Positions 24,101-35,679 of a DNA stretch of 64,000 nucleotides are shown here, piece by piece. The stretch lies in NCBI GenBank assembly GCA_001557505.1, contig LSAX01000009.1:434001-498000 (forward strand), written 5' to 3'. How positions within the stretch are numbered: position 1 is the first letter of the stretch; every line of letters starts with the position of its first letter. The DNA comes from Reticulascus tulasneorum (Eukaryota > Ascomycota > Sordariomycetes > Glomerellales > Reticulascaceae). The position numbers were made by a program, and so were the translations under genes. The notes under the pieces are model-generated. The model was not told the DNA's origin. It searched no databases and was given only the letters and a program-made list of their open reading frames with translations.

Positions 24101-24385
24101 GACTGGATGACCTGCCGGACTAATAAGACAGTTAGCACTGTGCAATGGGTAGCTGAAGGGGATACACCAACCTTCTTTCATCTGTTCAATCTTGCCCTTG
24201 AATTCAGGTGCAATGTAGCCAACCGTGGCTGATCGGAGGACCCTGTGTCCATTCGAACTACCTCGGGAGTGGAAAGGGCCACTGAAGCTTGTAGGTTGTG
24301 GTGAAGGATGTCGGCTGGAGTCAGCGGACTCCATCTGGACTTTGCCCAGCATCCTGTGATGCGGAGGGGGAGTAGCGGCAGTCAT
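21116..24385 (-). CDS. gdh2: NAD-specific glutamate dehydrogenase, large (GDH2) type
   Basis: Catabolic glutamate dehydrogenase: oxidises L-glutamate to 2-oxoglutarate and ammonia with NAD. This is the large 115-kDa fungal class, not the small NADP enzyme. Exons (minus) are 24385-24172, 24119-21200 and 21146-21116, giving 1054 residues. The first intron (52 bp) has a GCTAAC branch site. The last has a GTGAGT donor and adds a 31-base terminal exon that turns the C-terminus into FYDFMSKRMASIK, the expected family ending; reading through would stop at FYDL. The N-terminal half (residues 70-420) is the regulatory region. The catalytic domain includes the substrate-lysine region around FKDIARGGIRIVKSRSKEAYG and the NAD-fold stretch MQTGGPDGDLGSNEI. 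An upstream in-frame ATG at 24472 is an alternative start, but the region before 24385 looks like leader with an acceptor site (TTGGACAG). Confidence 0.95.
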
Positions 24386-27300
24386 GGTGGCAGGAAGCAA
24401 TTCGAAAGGATCCGTATATTCAGGGAACCTGTCCAAGGCGCCAATGTCAGTATTGATGGTTAAGGCCAACATCTTGGGCAAAGCGTTTGGGAGGCTTCTT
24501 GTCAAAAAAGTGACATGGAGTAAAATGGAAGGAGTTCTGGAAAGGTTGAGGGTGAAGCTGGTGAAGCCGGCGAAGCTGCCACCAGACCCGACAAAAGGGA
24601 CATGTCTGCTGGAGATCTATGTATTATGACGGGCATCGTATCGCCGCCAGGGAGGCAGGCAATTACAAGATGTCGTGAGTCAGTGCTCGCCGGTAGAGGC
24701 CAGCGCAGAACGCCCGCCGCAATGCCCGACTTCGGGTGGATCAGGGCTCAGATGGAGCTTGCAGAATGGTAGGGTAAGGGAGGGAGGATAGCTCCAGGGC
24801 AACAAACAGACCGAAACAGGTGGTGCGGCGAGAGCGTTATCTCGGAATTCTCAGGAACGCGCGGTAGGAACGAAGCTCACCGCTCGAGCTCGTGCAACGG
24901 GCCATGATAAGAGATGGGGTCTAAGTGGACGGGGACAACGTACCGTGGGTGCTCCGTTGGCTAGTGCTATGCTGATCCGAGACAACAGCGGGATCAGATA
25001 GATGAAAAAGCTTAAGTCGTTCGGGCAGCTGCTTTTCGCTCTGTTGCTTCTGTGATGCAGGGATTCGGTGGTCGGAAGGACGGGACGAGAGCTGTTGTTT
25101 TATTGACCGACGTTCAAGTCCTTGGAGATGTGGAGGGGAAGGGGGGTGATGGGATGGCGGGGCAAATGCTCCAAGGCTTTTTCGTCGACAAAGGAAGAGT
25201 TTGGGGAGCTTCCGCAATTGGGGGATGCAAGTTGGCGCAGAGATGCGGAAAGCGAATCGGTAGAAAAGTAAGACTAGGGCTCCGCAATATAAACGAGAAG
25301 ATTTCTCTGGAGGGAGAGGCCTTGTCGTCGTGATGGAACCAGGAGCTTGTTTCGGTGGTTGTCCGGCAAGCAAAACCCGTTTTCGGTGGAGAGATTGGAG
25401 GATGTGATGAAAGCCCAGCTCGACTTGATCGGTCAATTGACGTAGTGAACGCAGGGGTTGCCGATCAGCACAGCCATCCGGTCTCTCTGCACACTAGCTT
25501 CTAGAGGTGTGTGATAATTCTTGTTTCTCGAAGCCCAGGGCGACCTGGATGAAATCGAATTGGTAGGCTGGCAGATGCTTTGGCGACACCGAGGGGCACG
25601 GTGTGGGCAGAGATAAGACGGGGGGGGGGGGGCGTGGTGGGTGCGTCGCGTATTCGCTGAAAATAGCCAGGCAGGTACGAAGAGCGTGTATATGTCCCAA
25701 CTCCACAGGGCTGTGAAGAGCTAGTCCAGGTAGTCTTCTAATTAAGAGCTGGACAGAGGGAAGTCAAGAAAAAAAAAGGGAAATCGTGACGATCCGAATA
25801 ACTATACGAGAAGAAGGCGATTGACAGGCACGCCCTGGTCTTTATGTACTCTCGCAATGGCAAGGGGCTATTGTTCTCAGCTCGCCGCGCTCGCTTCTCG
25901 AACCTCGGATTTCTTTTTACTTCTCTGGCAAAAAATAACGTTGAAATCCTTGCCCCAGAAAAAGGGCTTCCGGTTCCATGATCATGACCTCACATGCAGA
26001 AAATTGGGCAATTATTAGCAAATCGCAAGGGACCTAAGCCGCATCCGGGTCCAACGCCCTCGAAATTGTCCTGCTGATTGGCCGGTGAGCCCGGTACCTG
26101 GCTGTCATGGCTCGTACCTGAGCTGCCACATGCGGCACATCACATGTCTCGAAATGGAGGGGCAATTGGGGGCCCGACCTTATTCATCAGGGCCCCCAGG
26201 CGACTCGAGCCGGGCAGTTTAGAGGGTGTTGAGGGGCACACACACTCACACACCCCCCCTACGTTTTGGGCTCCATTGCGAGTCGACGTACTAAGGTACC
26301 TATTAAGGTCTGGAGGATCCTGGTTACGGCTATTGGAGGCTCTCTCCACAACCTGTGTTATTGCGGAGGCAACTATTCGGTACCTAAGTACGCACCTAAG
26401 GCAAACAGAGAAGCAAGGGACTTCAGTCTGGACGCGTGCATGACCCCAAGAAAAAGGCTTGTGGCGTTTCTACATGGTACGTGTGTACTTGTGATGATCA
26501 AGTTCAAGCGTACGTCTTTCCATCCCATCGCTCCCTTCTCACAAAGGTCCACGTATTCTTGCCGTCGCCCGTACACACACGTGTGATACATACTTGTGCT
26601 CTCGTATTGTCTACTCCTTATCTCCAGTACATGCAGTACCTATGTAAGTACCTGTGTAGTAAGACAACTCTCAAACACGACACCTCACTCCCGCCGCTGC
26701 GGTGAAGCCCGTTTTCCCTTGTCGACCTACCCCCTATGCACAACGTCGCGGTTGCTTATCGCTCTCGGGTCCACAGCGGCCGCGCAAGTCCGTATCCGCG
26801 CCTGGCACCTCCCAAGTACTAGCCAAGTAGGAGGTCTCCATCTGCATATCTGCTTCGTGTCGTTCCTTTACCGCCTCTTCGTGTTTTGGCCATCAACTCG
26901 CGCAAGACAGAATGGAAGGTGATTGTCGAGACAACAGCAGCATCAAGTATTGCAAAGTAGCCCGAGGTACTGGACGTACGAGCAGTACAAGCACGCGGGC
27001 CGTGGAGCTAGTCAGCAAGCAGTATCATTTGTTGCAGGCACGGAGTATTTAGTGTTTTAAGAGCCGGCGGCGAATACAAACGTGGTACTGGTAGAGTCAG
27101 AAGAAGCACTTGCATCGTTCTGTTGCCCACCCGAGTGGCAGGCTAACCAACCGACTACCGAGCTGCATGTCTGTGTCCCACCCAAGGGCCAGGCCTACAC
27201 CGTAATTAGCACATACACCCCCAGCGCGTGATCCAATGGCATTGGCACGCACTCTAGCACCCTCCATCCAGCTCGACGATGGCCTCTTCCAGCTCCGAAT

Positions 27301-29345
27301 GGGTTCGGGAGGGCGGATGACCCCACCAGCCCCGCGTCTAGGCGCCATAGACTCAGCGCCGGCCCCGAAGACGCAAGATCACACAAAGGACCATCCTGAG
27401 GTTTCCATTACCCCCAGATTACTTGATCGTGCAGTTACATCCGGGGCACGGGACTGTCCGATCTGGTTCCATGCAAACCTTGTACTGGCTGCGTGTGTAC
27501 AAGTGCCCTCATGATGCTGAAAATTCGCTGACCGCTTGCCTCCCGATCCCTGGCGTCCATGGTCCGTCGCCGCCGCTATTACCAAATCACTTGTCATTGT
27601 CAAACAAGGACGGCCTGACCCCTCATCACGAGGTCCGAATATGACATTTGCTTCGTCGTCGTCGTGGCAGTGCAGTCGTCCGTAGCTGACTGCTTTCCCG
27701 TTCTCCTCTTCTTCCTTGACAAGTCTCCTCAAAAGGGTCCGGACTTTTCGTCTTTGTGGATCGTTACTAATTTTATCTGGATTTGTACCTGAATGAATGG
27801 GCCTAGCCCAATGCACCTCTCAAACCTTGCCTGTTGATTGCATCCTCGGATGCTTCATCTAGGGTACGACAAAATCATGCTTTGGGAGGAATTTTGACGT
27901 GTTCGCTGTTGTAAGGGCGGAGTCGGAATGGTGTCATTTCGGACGACTCAAGCGAGATCAGTTTCTCGACTTTTAGACACTGACAATGTTGCCGTGCAGA
28001 ACGAGTACTTCTGAAGAAGAACATTCCGGGTAGCGTACAATCCATATTGGAAACGGGCGTCTTTTCATGTCCACATCGCATCCGCTGCATCTGTATGGAC
28101 GAAAACCGACCAACTGGAAGGATCCTGCGATCGTACATGCTAACTCTGGAAAGATCAGTAGGCAGACCCAGTTCCTCTTCGCCCCAAAATAAATGGCTTG
28201 AAATTCGGACGCATCTGAGTTGGAACCATGGCGCCAATGTCTTCTCAAGATCCCGATATCCCTCCTCATCCGCGTTGTCCCAGATAACCTATCATCAAAG
28301 ACTGTTTCAAAGTCTCCCATGTCTTCAAGTTATTCTACTGAGGCACGCAGTGAAAAGTGCTCGTTCAGTGCCCACTTCACATATCCCTGAGGTCTCAATG
28401 GTAGCCTCAGTTGATTTCACACATGATTACTCGCTCACAGAACAGCCACTGACAGCTGCTCGTAAACTTGGCCAAGAGCCAATGTTAGAGCACGATCTGC
28501 AAATATCTTATGGAGATATTTCTCAATGACGGCGCTTCGGAGACTCATCAAGATAGAGACACTGTTTCACAGCCAGCCACAGTAGGATAAGTGCAATTCG
28601 TGAGATATGAGCCGTTGGTGATACGTGGGAGAAGACAAGCATTGGCCGTCTGATCTTATACCCTCAGCTGGCTCCCAACCATCTGTGGTGGGTGATCTGA
28701 TGGACCCCACTGAAGGGCTGGGTGCAGCGAAACACGTCCAGCCAAACAATGGCTGTGTCTTTCAAGTATTGGATGAGCCAAGCCAAACGTTCAAATCAAC
28801 TCGACTCCCAGAGAGACTTTCAGAGTCACATCAAACATCCAGCGCCGTATCTGGGAAGGTCCGCCCTGACAAACAGTCTCGAGAGTTTGTTGGGATACTG
28901 AGAAAGTGCTCTAGCTTTTGGGACTCAGGAGTAAATTGCTCCGGGTCCTGGAGAACAGCGCGCACGTCGTTGTACAGCATACAATGACGAGTAACTGATC
29001 GATACCGAGGATGCAGGCCGTTATGGACGATGTTCAGAAAGGAAGGTCACGAAGAGCTTCAATGGGCTCTTTGTTGGCAGCGTGACGGGGCTGGAGTACA
29101 GCGCTGCAAGCCCCGCATTTACCCCAAGATCCCTTCCACTCGTGGGCGGAAGGAGCGGTTCGGCAAGACACGGCAAGAGAATGTCGCATTACTGTGTCAA
29201 CGGGCGATTCATGACGCGCATTTCCCGTGAGGTGTCTTTTTCGAAGAAAAAGCCGTAGGGTGACGCTATGGAAGCTCGTCATCTGCCCTTGTCAACCTAA
29301 AGGATCGTATTGCAGGTTTGCAGGCCACAAGTCACATCTCTAGCT
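24386..29345. other. About 5 kb without a recognisable gene
   Basis: The first kilobase or so is presumably the leader and promoter of GDH on the minus strand; it holds several upstream open frames, the longest being 171 codons at 25436-24921. There is a poly-G run at 25620-25632. From 26080 to 26700 the motif TACCTA/TAGGTA recurs. The 27870-29280 part has many medium-sized frames on both strands but nothing I can assign. The last 100 bases are the kynureninase leader. Confidence 0.4.
25620..25632. repeat. Poly-G run
   Basis: Thirteen consecutive G bases upstream of the GDH gene. Confidence 0.85.
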
Positions 29346-30848
29346 ATGGATGCGACTACCAGAGATTCCGCCCGATCCCTTGATCAAGCCGATCCCCTGA
29401 AATCCACCCGGGATGAATTCGTCATTCCAACCATAGCTGAGATAACGAGTAGGGCTTTACCAGAAAGAGGTAAGATGCAAGATGGGTAACTAGATATGAT
29501 GAGAGCTAAGGCCCTCAGACGTTGCAACTGATAGTTCCTCGGAAAGCGCAAAGAAATGCGTCTATCTATGTGGAAACTCCCTTGGGTTGCAGCCCAAGCG
29601 GACTGCCACCAGGATACGGCAGTATCTCGACACCTGGGGAACGCAAGGTGTGCAGGGACACTTCAAGCCATTGGAGAACTCGCCTCTTCCAACATGGCTC
29701 AACGCCGATGCGCAAGCTGCCAAGATGATGGCCCCAATTGTCGGAGCTGAGGAGTCTGAGGTTGCGATTATGCAGACCCTGACCGCCAACCTCCACTTCT
29801 TGCTATCGGCGTTCTACAAGCCCGATATCAACGGGCGGCACAAGATTATCCTGGAGAGTAAAGCATTTCCAAGTGACCATGTATGTCTGCTTATGAAATG
29901 GATCATGGGGCACAGAAGCTAACCGAGGAGAAGTTCGCTGTTGAGACGCAGATACGCCATCATGGGTTGTCTCCTGAGACCTCCATGGTCTGTATTGAAC
30001 CTCCGGTCTCGAAAGATAACCTCATCAGCACTTATGATATTATGTCATTCATCTCAACACACGCAGCTACAACTGCCTTGATTCTACTCCCGGGCATTCA
30101 GTACTACACTGGCCAATTCTTTGATATCCCGACAATCACAGCCTATGCACGCAACCATGGCATCTTCATCATCTGGGATCTGGCTCATGCGGTTGGTAAC
30201 GTTCCACTTTCTCTCCATGACTGGGATGTGGATGCTGCAGCCTGGTGTACATACAAGTACATCAACGGTGGCCCTGGCTGCATAGGGGGGATGTTCGTTC
30301 ACTCGCGAGTCGGCCAAGTTACTACGAAGGTAGATGACGAGAAGCCCGAAGACGGGTATCCCAATCGACTGGGTGGATGGTGGGGAAATGATAAATCAAC
30401 TCGTTTCGTTATGGCCAACAAATTCCATCCTGTCAATGGTGCAGCGGGCTTCCAGGTCAGCAACCCCAGTGCTCTGGATATCACAAGTCTCTGTGCGTCT
30501 CTCGAGGTCTTCGAGCAAGTCGGCGGCATCAAGCCACTCAGAGAGAAGTCGTTGAGGTTGACTGCGTATCTCGAGAAACTTTTGAGCGAGATGCCCCAGG
30601 ATCTGAAAGCTCTCTATCGGGTCATTACTCCCACGAATCCCGAAGAGCGTGGAGCGCAGCTCAGTCTGCTTTTAGCGGACGGTTTGCTAGACCCTATCAT
30701 GGAGATTCTCGAGTCCCAGGGGGTAATTCTCGATGAACGGAAGCCGAATGTCATTCGAGTGGCTCCCGCGCCACTGTACAACACATTCGAGGACTGCTTC
30801 GATTTTGTTGAGATTTTTGGAAAGGCTTTGAAGACTGTCAAGGTGTGA
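29346..30848 (+). CDS. bna5: Kynureninase
   Basis: Pyridoxal-phosphate hydrolase that splits 3-hydroxykynurenine (or kynurenine) to 3-hydroxyanthranilate (or anthranilate) and alanine, in the tryptophan-to-NAD (kynurenine) pathway in the cytosol. Exons are 29346-29469, 29519-29880 and 29934-30848; the introns are 49 and 53 bp. The predicted protein has 466 residues, as usual. The first joint completes the segment leading into YLCGNSLGLQPK, the conserved N-terminal substrate/cofactor loop. The second gives SDHFAVETQI, matching the family. The cofactor-binding aspartate and histidine region (IIWDLAHAVGNVPL) and the Schiff-base lysine (AWCTYKYINGGPG) are intact. The next gene downstream is a secreted glycosidase, so there is no pathway cluster here. 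The identification is firm and the exon boundaries are well supported by frame and branch sites (GCTAAC before the second acceptor). Confidence 0.96.
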
Positions 30849-31547
30849 TCCAGGACATCTGCTTGGCACCTCGAATACGAAACGAATGGGCACTGTCAAG
30901 TACCTAGCTTGTGACCTGCTTCTCATCTTTCACCTTCTCGAAGCAGCGACTCCGCTTCCTTCATAAATGAAGATCCTCCACGGTCCTCATTTGACCGAGG
31001 AGTCCAGTAGTTTGCCAGGTTTGCTGCTACCCTGCGGCGTCTGTGGTGCATGTAATGCAGCGGGGTTGGAACACGACGAGATGGAATGTCAATTGAATTA
31101 GTCCTGTCTCATAGTCTCAGTCCATCAATATCAAGACTCAGCTGCGTTAACCGTATCGCCTATTATGATCAGTTTCGATACCATATACCTTTGTCGTCTG
31201 TTTGTACCCCACTGAACTTGAAAATACGGGGAAACCCAGTCGATGCCTCGACGCTTGGTAGAAGCGGAGCGGATCCTACCGGAGTGCCGACAGTCGACTA
31301 AAGTCCCATCCTCCAAATGCCCGGGTACCACTCAGCATCATCCGTGAACTCTCCCCGCAATCTGATCTCGCATACCCCGGCCGCCTTCCCAGATTAACAA
31401 CGTCGATCGTGGAAGGATTTGCCTGATTCGGGACATTTGGGTGCGAGTGGTAGCCCATTTCTGTGAGCTTTACATTATAAATGCCATATTGCTCACTCGA
31501 GCAGGACTGGTTATTTGCCTGCACAGTACGTACACACATCACCAATC
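30849..31547. other. Intergenic, promoter side of the GH78 gene
   Basis: Contains the 3' side of kynureninase and about 600 bases upstream of the rhamnosidase start. No open frame of note. Confidence 0.4.
31476..31481 (+). promoter_or_regulatory. TATA-like box of the GH78 gene
   Basis: TATAAA 67 bases before the end of the untranslated leader (ATG at 31548), a typical spacing for a short fungal leader. Confidence 0.4.
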
Positions 31548-33878
31548 ATGCTAGCTCTTTCAGTATTGTTGACGCTGCTTGCGAGCAGCATGGCCGCAGC
31601 GTCTGAAGTGCCCGCTGATGTGACAAGCTGGCACCAGTATGTCCGCGCGTCAGCAAGCACAACCATCAGGCCAGCAAATGTGTTGCCCCAGTACACGATT
31701 GGCAATGTCGCTAATGCGGACGGATTGATCACCGGAAATGGGCCAACGGTGCTTTCACGGCAGACTGCCGAAGAAGCTGCCCCGGAAATCGTTGTCGATT
31801 TCGGACAGAATACCGTTGGCGTTTTGTCGATTGACTTTGCTGGATCATCAACCTCTGGCCAGGGACGCCCAGGCATCAGACTAGCATTCTCGGAGACACT
31901 TCAGTTTCTCACCAATGTTAGCGACTTTTCGAGATCTTATAATGTAGGTCGTCTATGTTGCTACTTCAGGCGAGACACTGACAGATAGCCAGGGAGACAC
32001 TATTACGCCTGGTAGCGATCAGGTAATACTAGCCGATTGTTAGTCTCTATTCTATTGTATGTCTAACTTGCAGCACATAGATCGCCGTAGAGGCTGAGCC
32101 GTATACCTGGCGAGATCTTCATGGCTGCCAGCATGGTACTAAAGTCTGCGCAGATGGCTTACATGGCTTTCGATACGTGAAGGTATACCTCGATGCTCTC
32201 CTAGGTGACGCACCATTCACAAACCCGGTTGGCAAAGTGAAGATCAAGTCCATCAGCCTCCAGCTATCGGCCTTCCATGGGACTCCAGATACCTTCAAGG
32301 GCTGGTTTGAGTGCTCAGACTCTAAGATCAGCCAATGGTGGTTTGATGGCGTATATACCAACGACTTGTGCACCGATGTGTTCCGAGAGAACGACACTGA
32401 GCCAAGAGGAGGAGTAAGCCAGTCGCTGATCGGGAAACTGGTTATCCACGATGCCCCTAAACGAGACCGAGACCCGTATGTTGGTGATCTAGCGGTCGCT
32501 TCTTTGACTTCATATCTCTCTCACAAAGTTCCTGAGGCTTCTCGTAATGTTTTGGCGGATCTTGCCGACTTTCAGAGAGATGATGGATGGATCCCTCCAG
32601 CGAGCATGTAAGTTTCGCTAGCCACTGTTAGATCTGGCCCCTGACCACTCCAGTTTCAACTACACTCTCCCTCTCTTTGACTATCCGTTATGGTGGGTAG
32701 CGTGTTCGTATGACTATGTTATCTATACGGCAGACCTCGGATACATCGAGGCCTACTACCCAAACCTCTTAGCTGTTCTCGATAAATGGTACCCCTCAGT
32801 CACTGATCCCGCAACGAAACTGGTTACCAAGGGACTCAAAGGCACAGGAGGCTATGGGGACTACGCATTTCTACCACGCCAAGGGCCCGTTACCTACTAC
32901 AACGCTCTATACGTATTGGCCCTTCGCAACGCTGCAGATCTGGCAGATCAACTCTCACATGCCGACGACGCAAAGCGGTGGCGTGATCGCGCGGATGAGG
33001 TCTCCAAAGCTCTAGCAAGCAACAACTTTGATACCGCTGTTGGCGCATTCTTTGATGGAACTTGCCCGTCTGGTTTCTGCGCCGCACATGCCCAGGACGG
33101 AAATAGTCTCGCGATTCTCACTGGCGTAGCAGACAAGTCCCGCGCCGAGTCCATCTTATCCTACTACGGAAGCGTGGCGGCTCGTCCGTACGGGAACGCC
33201 TTCTATGACACGGATGCCGTCGGTGAAGGATTTAGCACTCGCGTGTATGCATTTATCTCATACTTCGAGATCGCTGCCCGCTTCAAGGCTGGAATGGCCG
33301 TGTCCGCACTTGAAGAACTCCGGCGTCTGTATGGCTGGATGTCGACACATGATCCGAAAGTGACTCTCTGGGAAGGCATCGGTCCCGGTGGAGAACCCTA
33401 CCAGGGCCCGTACACAAGCATGGCACATGGCTGGGCAAGCGGCGTGGTGCCGCTGATGAGCAACTGGGTGCTTGGCGTGAAACCTACGAGTCCGGGCTTC
33501 AAGACGTGGAGTGTTAAGCCACACGCTGGAGATCTAACCTGGGCTCGTGGGGTCGTTCCTGCTGCAAACTTAGACGGCAAGGAACAGAGCATCTCTGTTC
33601 AGTGGGAGAATTTTGGCGACGGGGGAAAGCTGAGGATCCGAGTCACCGCTGCTCAATCCAGCAGTGGAGTTATATCGGTCCCAGTGCCAAGCGAGACGAC
33701 AAAAATCTACGCGGATGACCATCTAGTCTATGATGGAAAAGGGGTCGCCGAGCACGGTGCTGCATATGATGATGGATATGTGTCTTTGACAGTAGGCGGT
33801 GACATAGAGGGCTGGACGGTACTATGGACTGGCACTATTGTTATCACAGTCGGGTACAAGCTGCGCACCGTGGCGTGA
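31548..33878 (+). CDS. Secreted alpha-L-rhamnosidase, glycoside hydrolase family 78
   Basis: Predicted extracellular enzyme releasing terminal L-rhamnose from plant or microbial glycans and glycosides. Exons are 31548-31943, 31993-32022 (a 30-base micro-exon), 32081-32607 and 32654-33878, giving 725 residues. The introns are 46-58 bp and all keep frame; the micro-exon GDTITPGSDQ links the N-terminal beta domain to the next module. Residues 1-20 form a signal peptide with AAA before the likely cleavage site. The (alpha/alpha)6 catalytic region includes the acidic RDRDPYVGDL segment, which by position resembles the family's catalytic acid loop, and a later LWEGIG segment likely to hold the base. 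Both residue roles are inferred from the family and not proven here. The C-terminal 100 residues are a beta domain. A decayed fragment of a related gene lies just downstream (33970-34083). Confidence 0.9.
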
Positions 33879-33969
33879 GCTAAAGCCATAAACAAAATTA
33901 GCTCAGATGTTCATCTTGTTTATCAGACGGGCCACCGATCACTTTTCAGAATATTGATCTTGTTGACAG

Positions 33970-34083
33970 ACTTTGCTGGGTCATCTAGCTCAGGCCAGGG
34001 ACACCCAAGAATTGCCGAATTATTTTCAAAGACTCTATAAATCCTCACCAATAGCAGCAACTTCTCGACTGGCTACAATGTAT
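33970..34083 (+). pseudogene. Relic of a second GH78 rhamnosidase gene
   Basis: Thirty-eight codons that align without gaps to 31833-31946, the end of exon 1 of the intact gene. Twenty-five of 38 residues are identical, including DFAGSS, SGQG, LTN and YNV, so this is a diverged paralogue and not a recent copy. It has an in-frame TAA at 34039-34041 where the intact gene has CAG (Gln). Upstream sequence back to about 33940 aligns only with small gaps, and I found no further exons downstream. It looks like the remains of a tandem duplicate. Confidence 0.75.
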
Positions 34084-34557
34084 AGCTTTGTGCAGTAAAG
34101 CAGGGGCACAAGTCTCTCTTGCAGCTACTTTAAAGCTAAGTCCTAAAGAGCTTATAGTCAAGGAGTGAAAAGTGCTCGAAAATTCAGATACTCTTACACC
34201 GTTTTATAAAAGTGGAAACTCAGAAGATAAAAATTATATACAGATCAAGATTTACCACTCAGTGACCAGTACAGCAACGCTGAGACATGTGGAGGGCCAA
34301 ACAGTTTGGCGCATCATTCCAACGCAAGGGTCTGATTTACACAGACTAATATGGCCCATCAGATACGACCATCACAAACGTTTCGCCCAAGTATCCTCTA
34401 TTGGTCTCCGCAACAACTGCGAGTCACACCAAAAAGGGGGGGAGAGGGGGACAGAAGATAGGATTGCCCCCAACTTCCTTGTATCAAGAATTGAACGCAA
34501 GCCTAAATTCCATCCTTACGAAGGCACGGTTATCTGCCCTCCTGCAGTCTCCTTACA
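34084..34557. other. Intergenic, AT-rich
   Basis: AT-rich sequence between the GH78 relic and the 3' end of the LysM gene. I see no coding feature. Other exons of the decayed rhamnosidase could once have been here, but none is recognisable. Confidence 0.4.
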
Positions 34558-35679
34558 TTACAAGAGACCAACACAAGCGTAGGTCTTGGACCACAACCCC
34601 CTGCAGTCGCTCCCAGCAGCCGGGTTCCACTTGACAAAGTTGGCAACGCTGATCTTATACTGTGCCGCGATCGTGGCACATGTCTGGTTATCCAGAACGA
34701 AGTGGAACGTCTTGCAGTTTCCGACCATGCCATTCTGAATAGGCGTCGGCGTCTGGACAGCGTTTGGCGGCTTGGGGTCGTGCCCGATAATCGAAACACA
34801 GGCATACGCATCTGCCCAGAGACCCCCACAGCTGGCGCCCGCGCCCTTGTTCCAGCTCAGGAACTGGTCGAGCGTGATGCCGTTCTTCCTCGCGACTTCG
34901 GCGCAGCCCTCGCCTGCGGGCACGAAGTAGAACAGGTCACAGTTGTCCACGATGTTGGGCTGGGTGGGCGTCGGCGTCTGGATGCCATTTGGCGGCTTCG
35001 TTGGTGTGGGTGCCGGGGGTTCGTGTCCAATGATGGATACGCAGACGTAGACTTCCGCCCAGAGACCGCCACAGGTTGGGCCGACCTGGGGGTTCCAGGC
35101 GAGAAACTGAGCAGAGGTGATACGATGAGCGCTGGCGATGGCGTCACAACCCGAGCCACTGGGGACCAAGTAGAAAGCATCGCAGTTGCTGACCATGCCA
35201 GGCTGGATTGGAGCGGGCGTCTGAATACCGTTGCTAGGCTGGGTGGGTGTCGGCGTTGCCGACGAGGTCGACGTGGTTGTTGTTGGCTCACCGGTCACCT
35301 CGACGCAGTACGAGCGGCCAACGGTGAAGTTTTCGCAGTTGGTAGTGATGGAAGGATTCTAAGAGAGAACACTTTGTTAGCATACACTGCCCTCAGATCC
35401 AAAGCTGATGTTTTGGCAGGCGCTTGAACACCAAAATAGGTCAGGCCAGCTTACCCAGCGAAGGAAAGCGGCCATTGGGATGCCCCATTGGCCAGGGACC
35501 TGTCGACATTGGAGGCCACCGCCGATATTGTCCAGCCAGTAGCTACAGTACTGGGACGTATTGGGGTCGAATGGAAGCTTGGGTACCTCGCCCCGGCCTT
35601 GGAGCCGCTGCCCAGCCACCGAACAGAGAGCTTGGCCTGCGGCTGCGACACACATGAGAGCGTGCAATAAACGAGGCAT
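34558..35679 (-). CDS. Secreted multi-LysM protein (LysM effector type)
   Basis: Predicted secreted chitin-oligomer-binding protein with no enzymatic domain. Exons (minus) are 35679-35455 and 35358-34558; one 96-bp intron, 341 residues. It starts with a signal peptide (hydrophobic MCVAAAGQALCSVAG core). An N-terminal degenerate LysM-like unit spans the intron (SQYCSYWLDN through NCENFTVGRSYCVEV). Three clear, mutually similar repeats follow, each with the pattern NCD-F-(Y/H)-V, a central Cys, FLxWN and a CGGLW-type ending with a final Cys. They are joined by near-identical Pro/Thr linkers (IQTPTP-type). This is the architecture of fungal LysM effectors that bind chitin fragments. Whether it acts on hosts, on the fungus's own wall or on other fungi cannot be told. 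It is divergently arranged with the chitinase-subtilase gene. A GTGAGT at about 35773 suggests a leader intron upstream of the ATG. Confidence 0.93.

Noticed and set aside
31944..31992. Other acceptors for the first GH78 intron, giving TLTDSQ or VDSQ insertions
   Set aside because: They require 31-37 bp introns, shorter than any other in the window. The 49-bp option has a CTGAC branch site and keeps frame.
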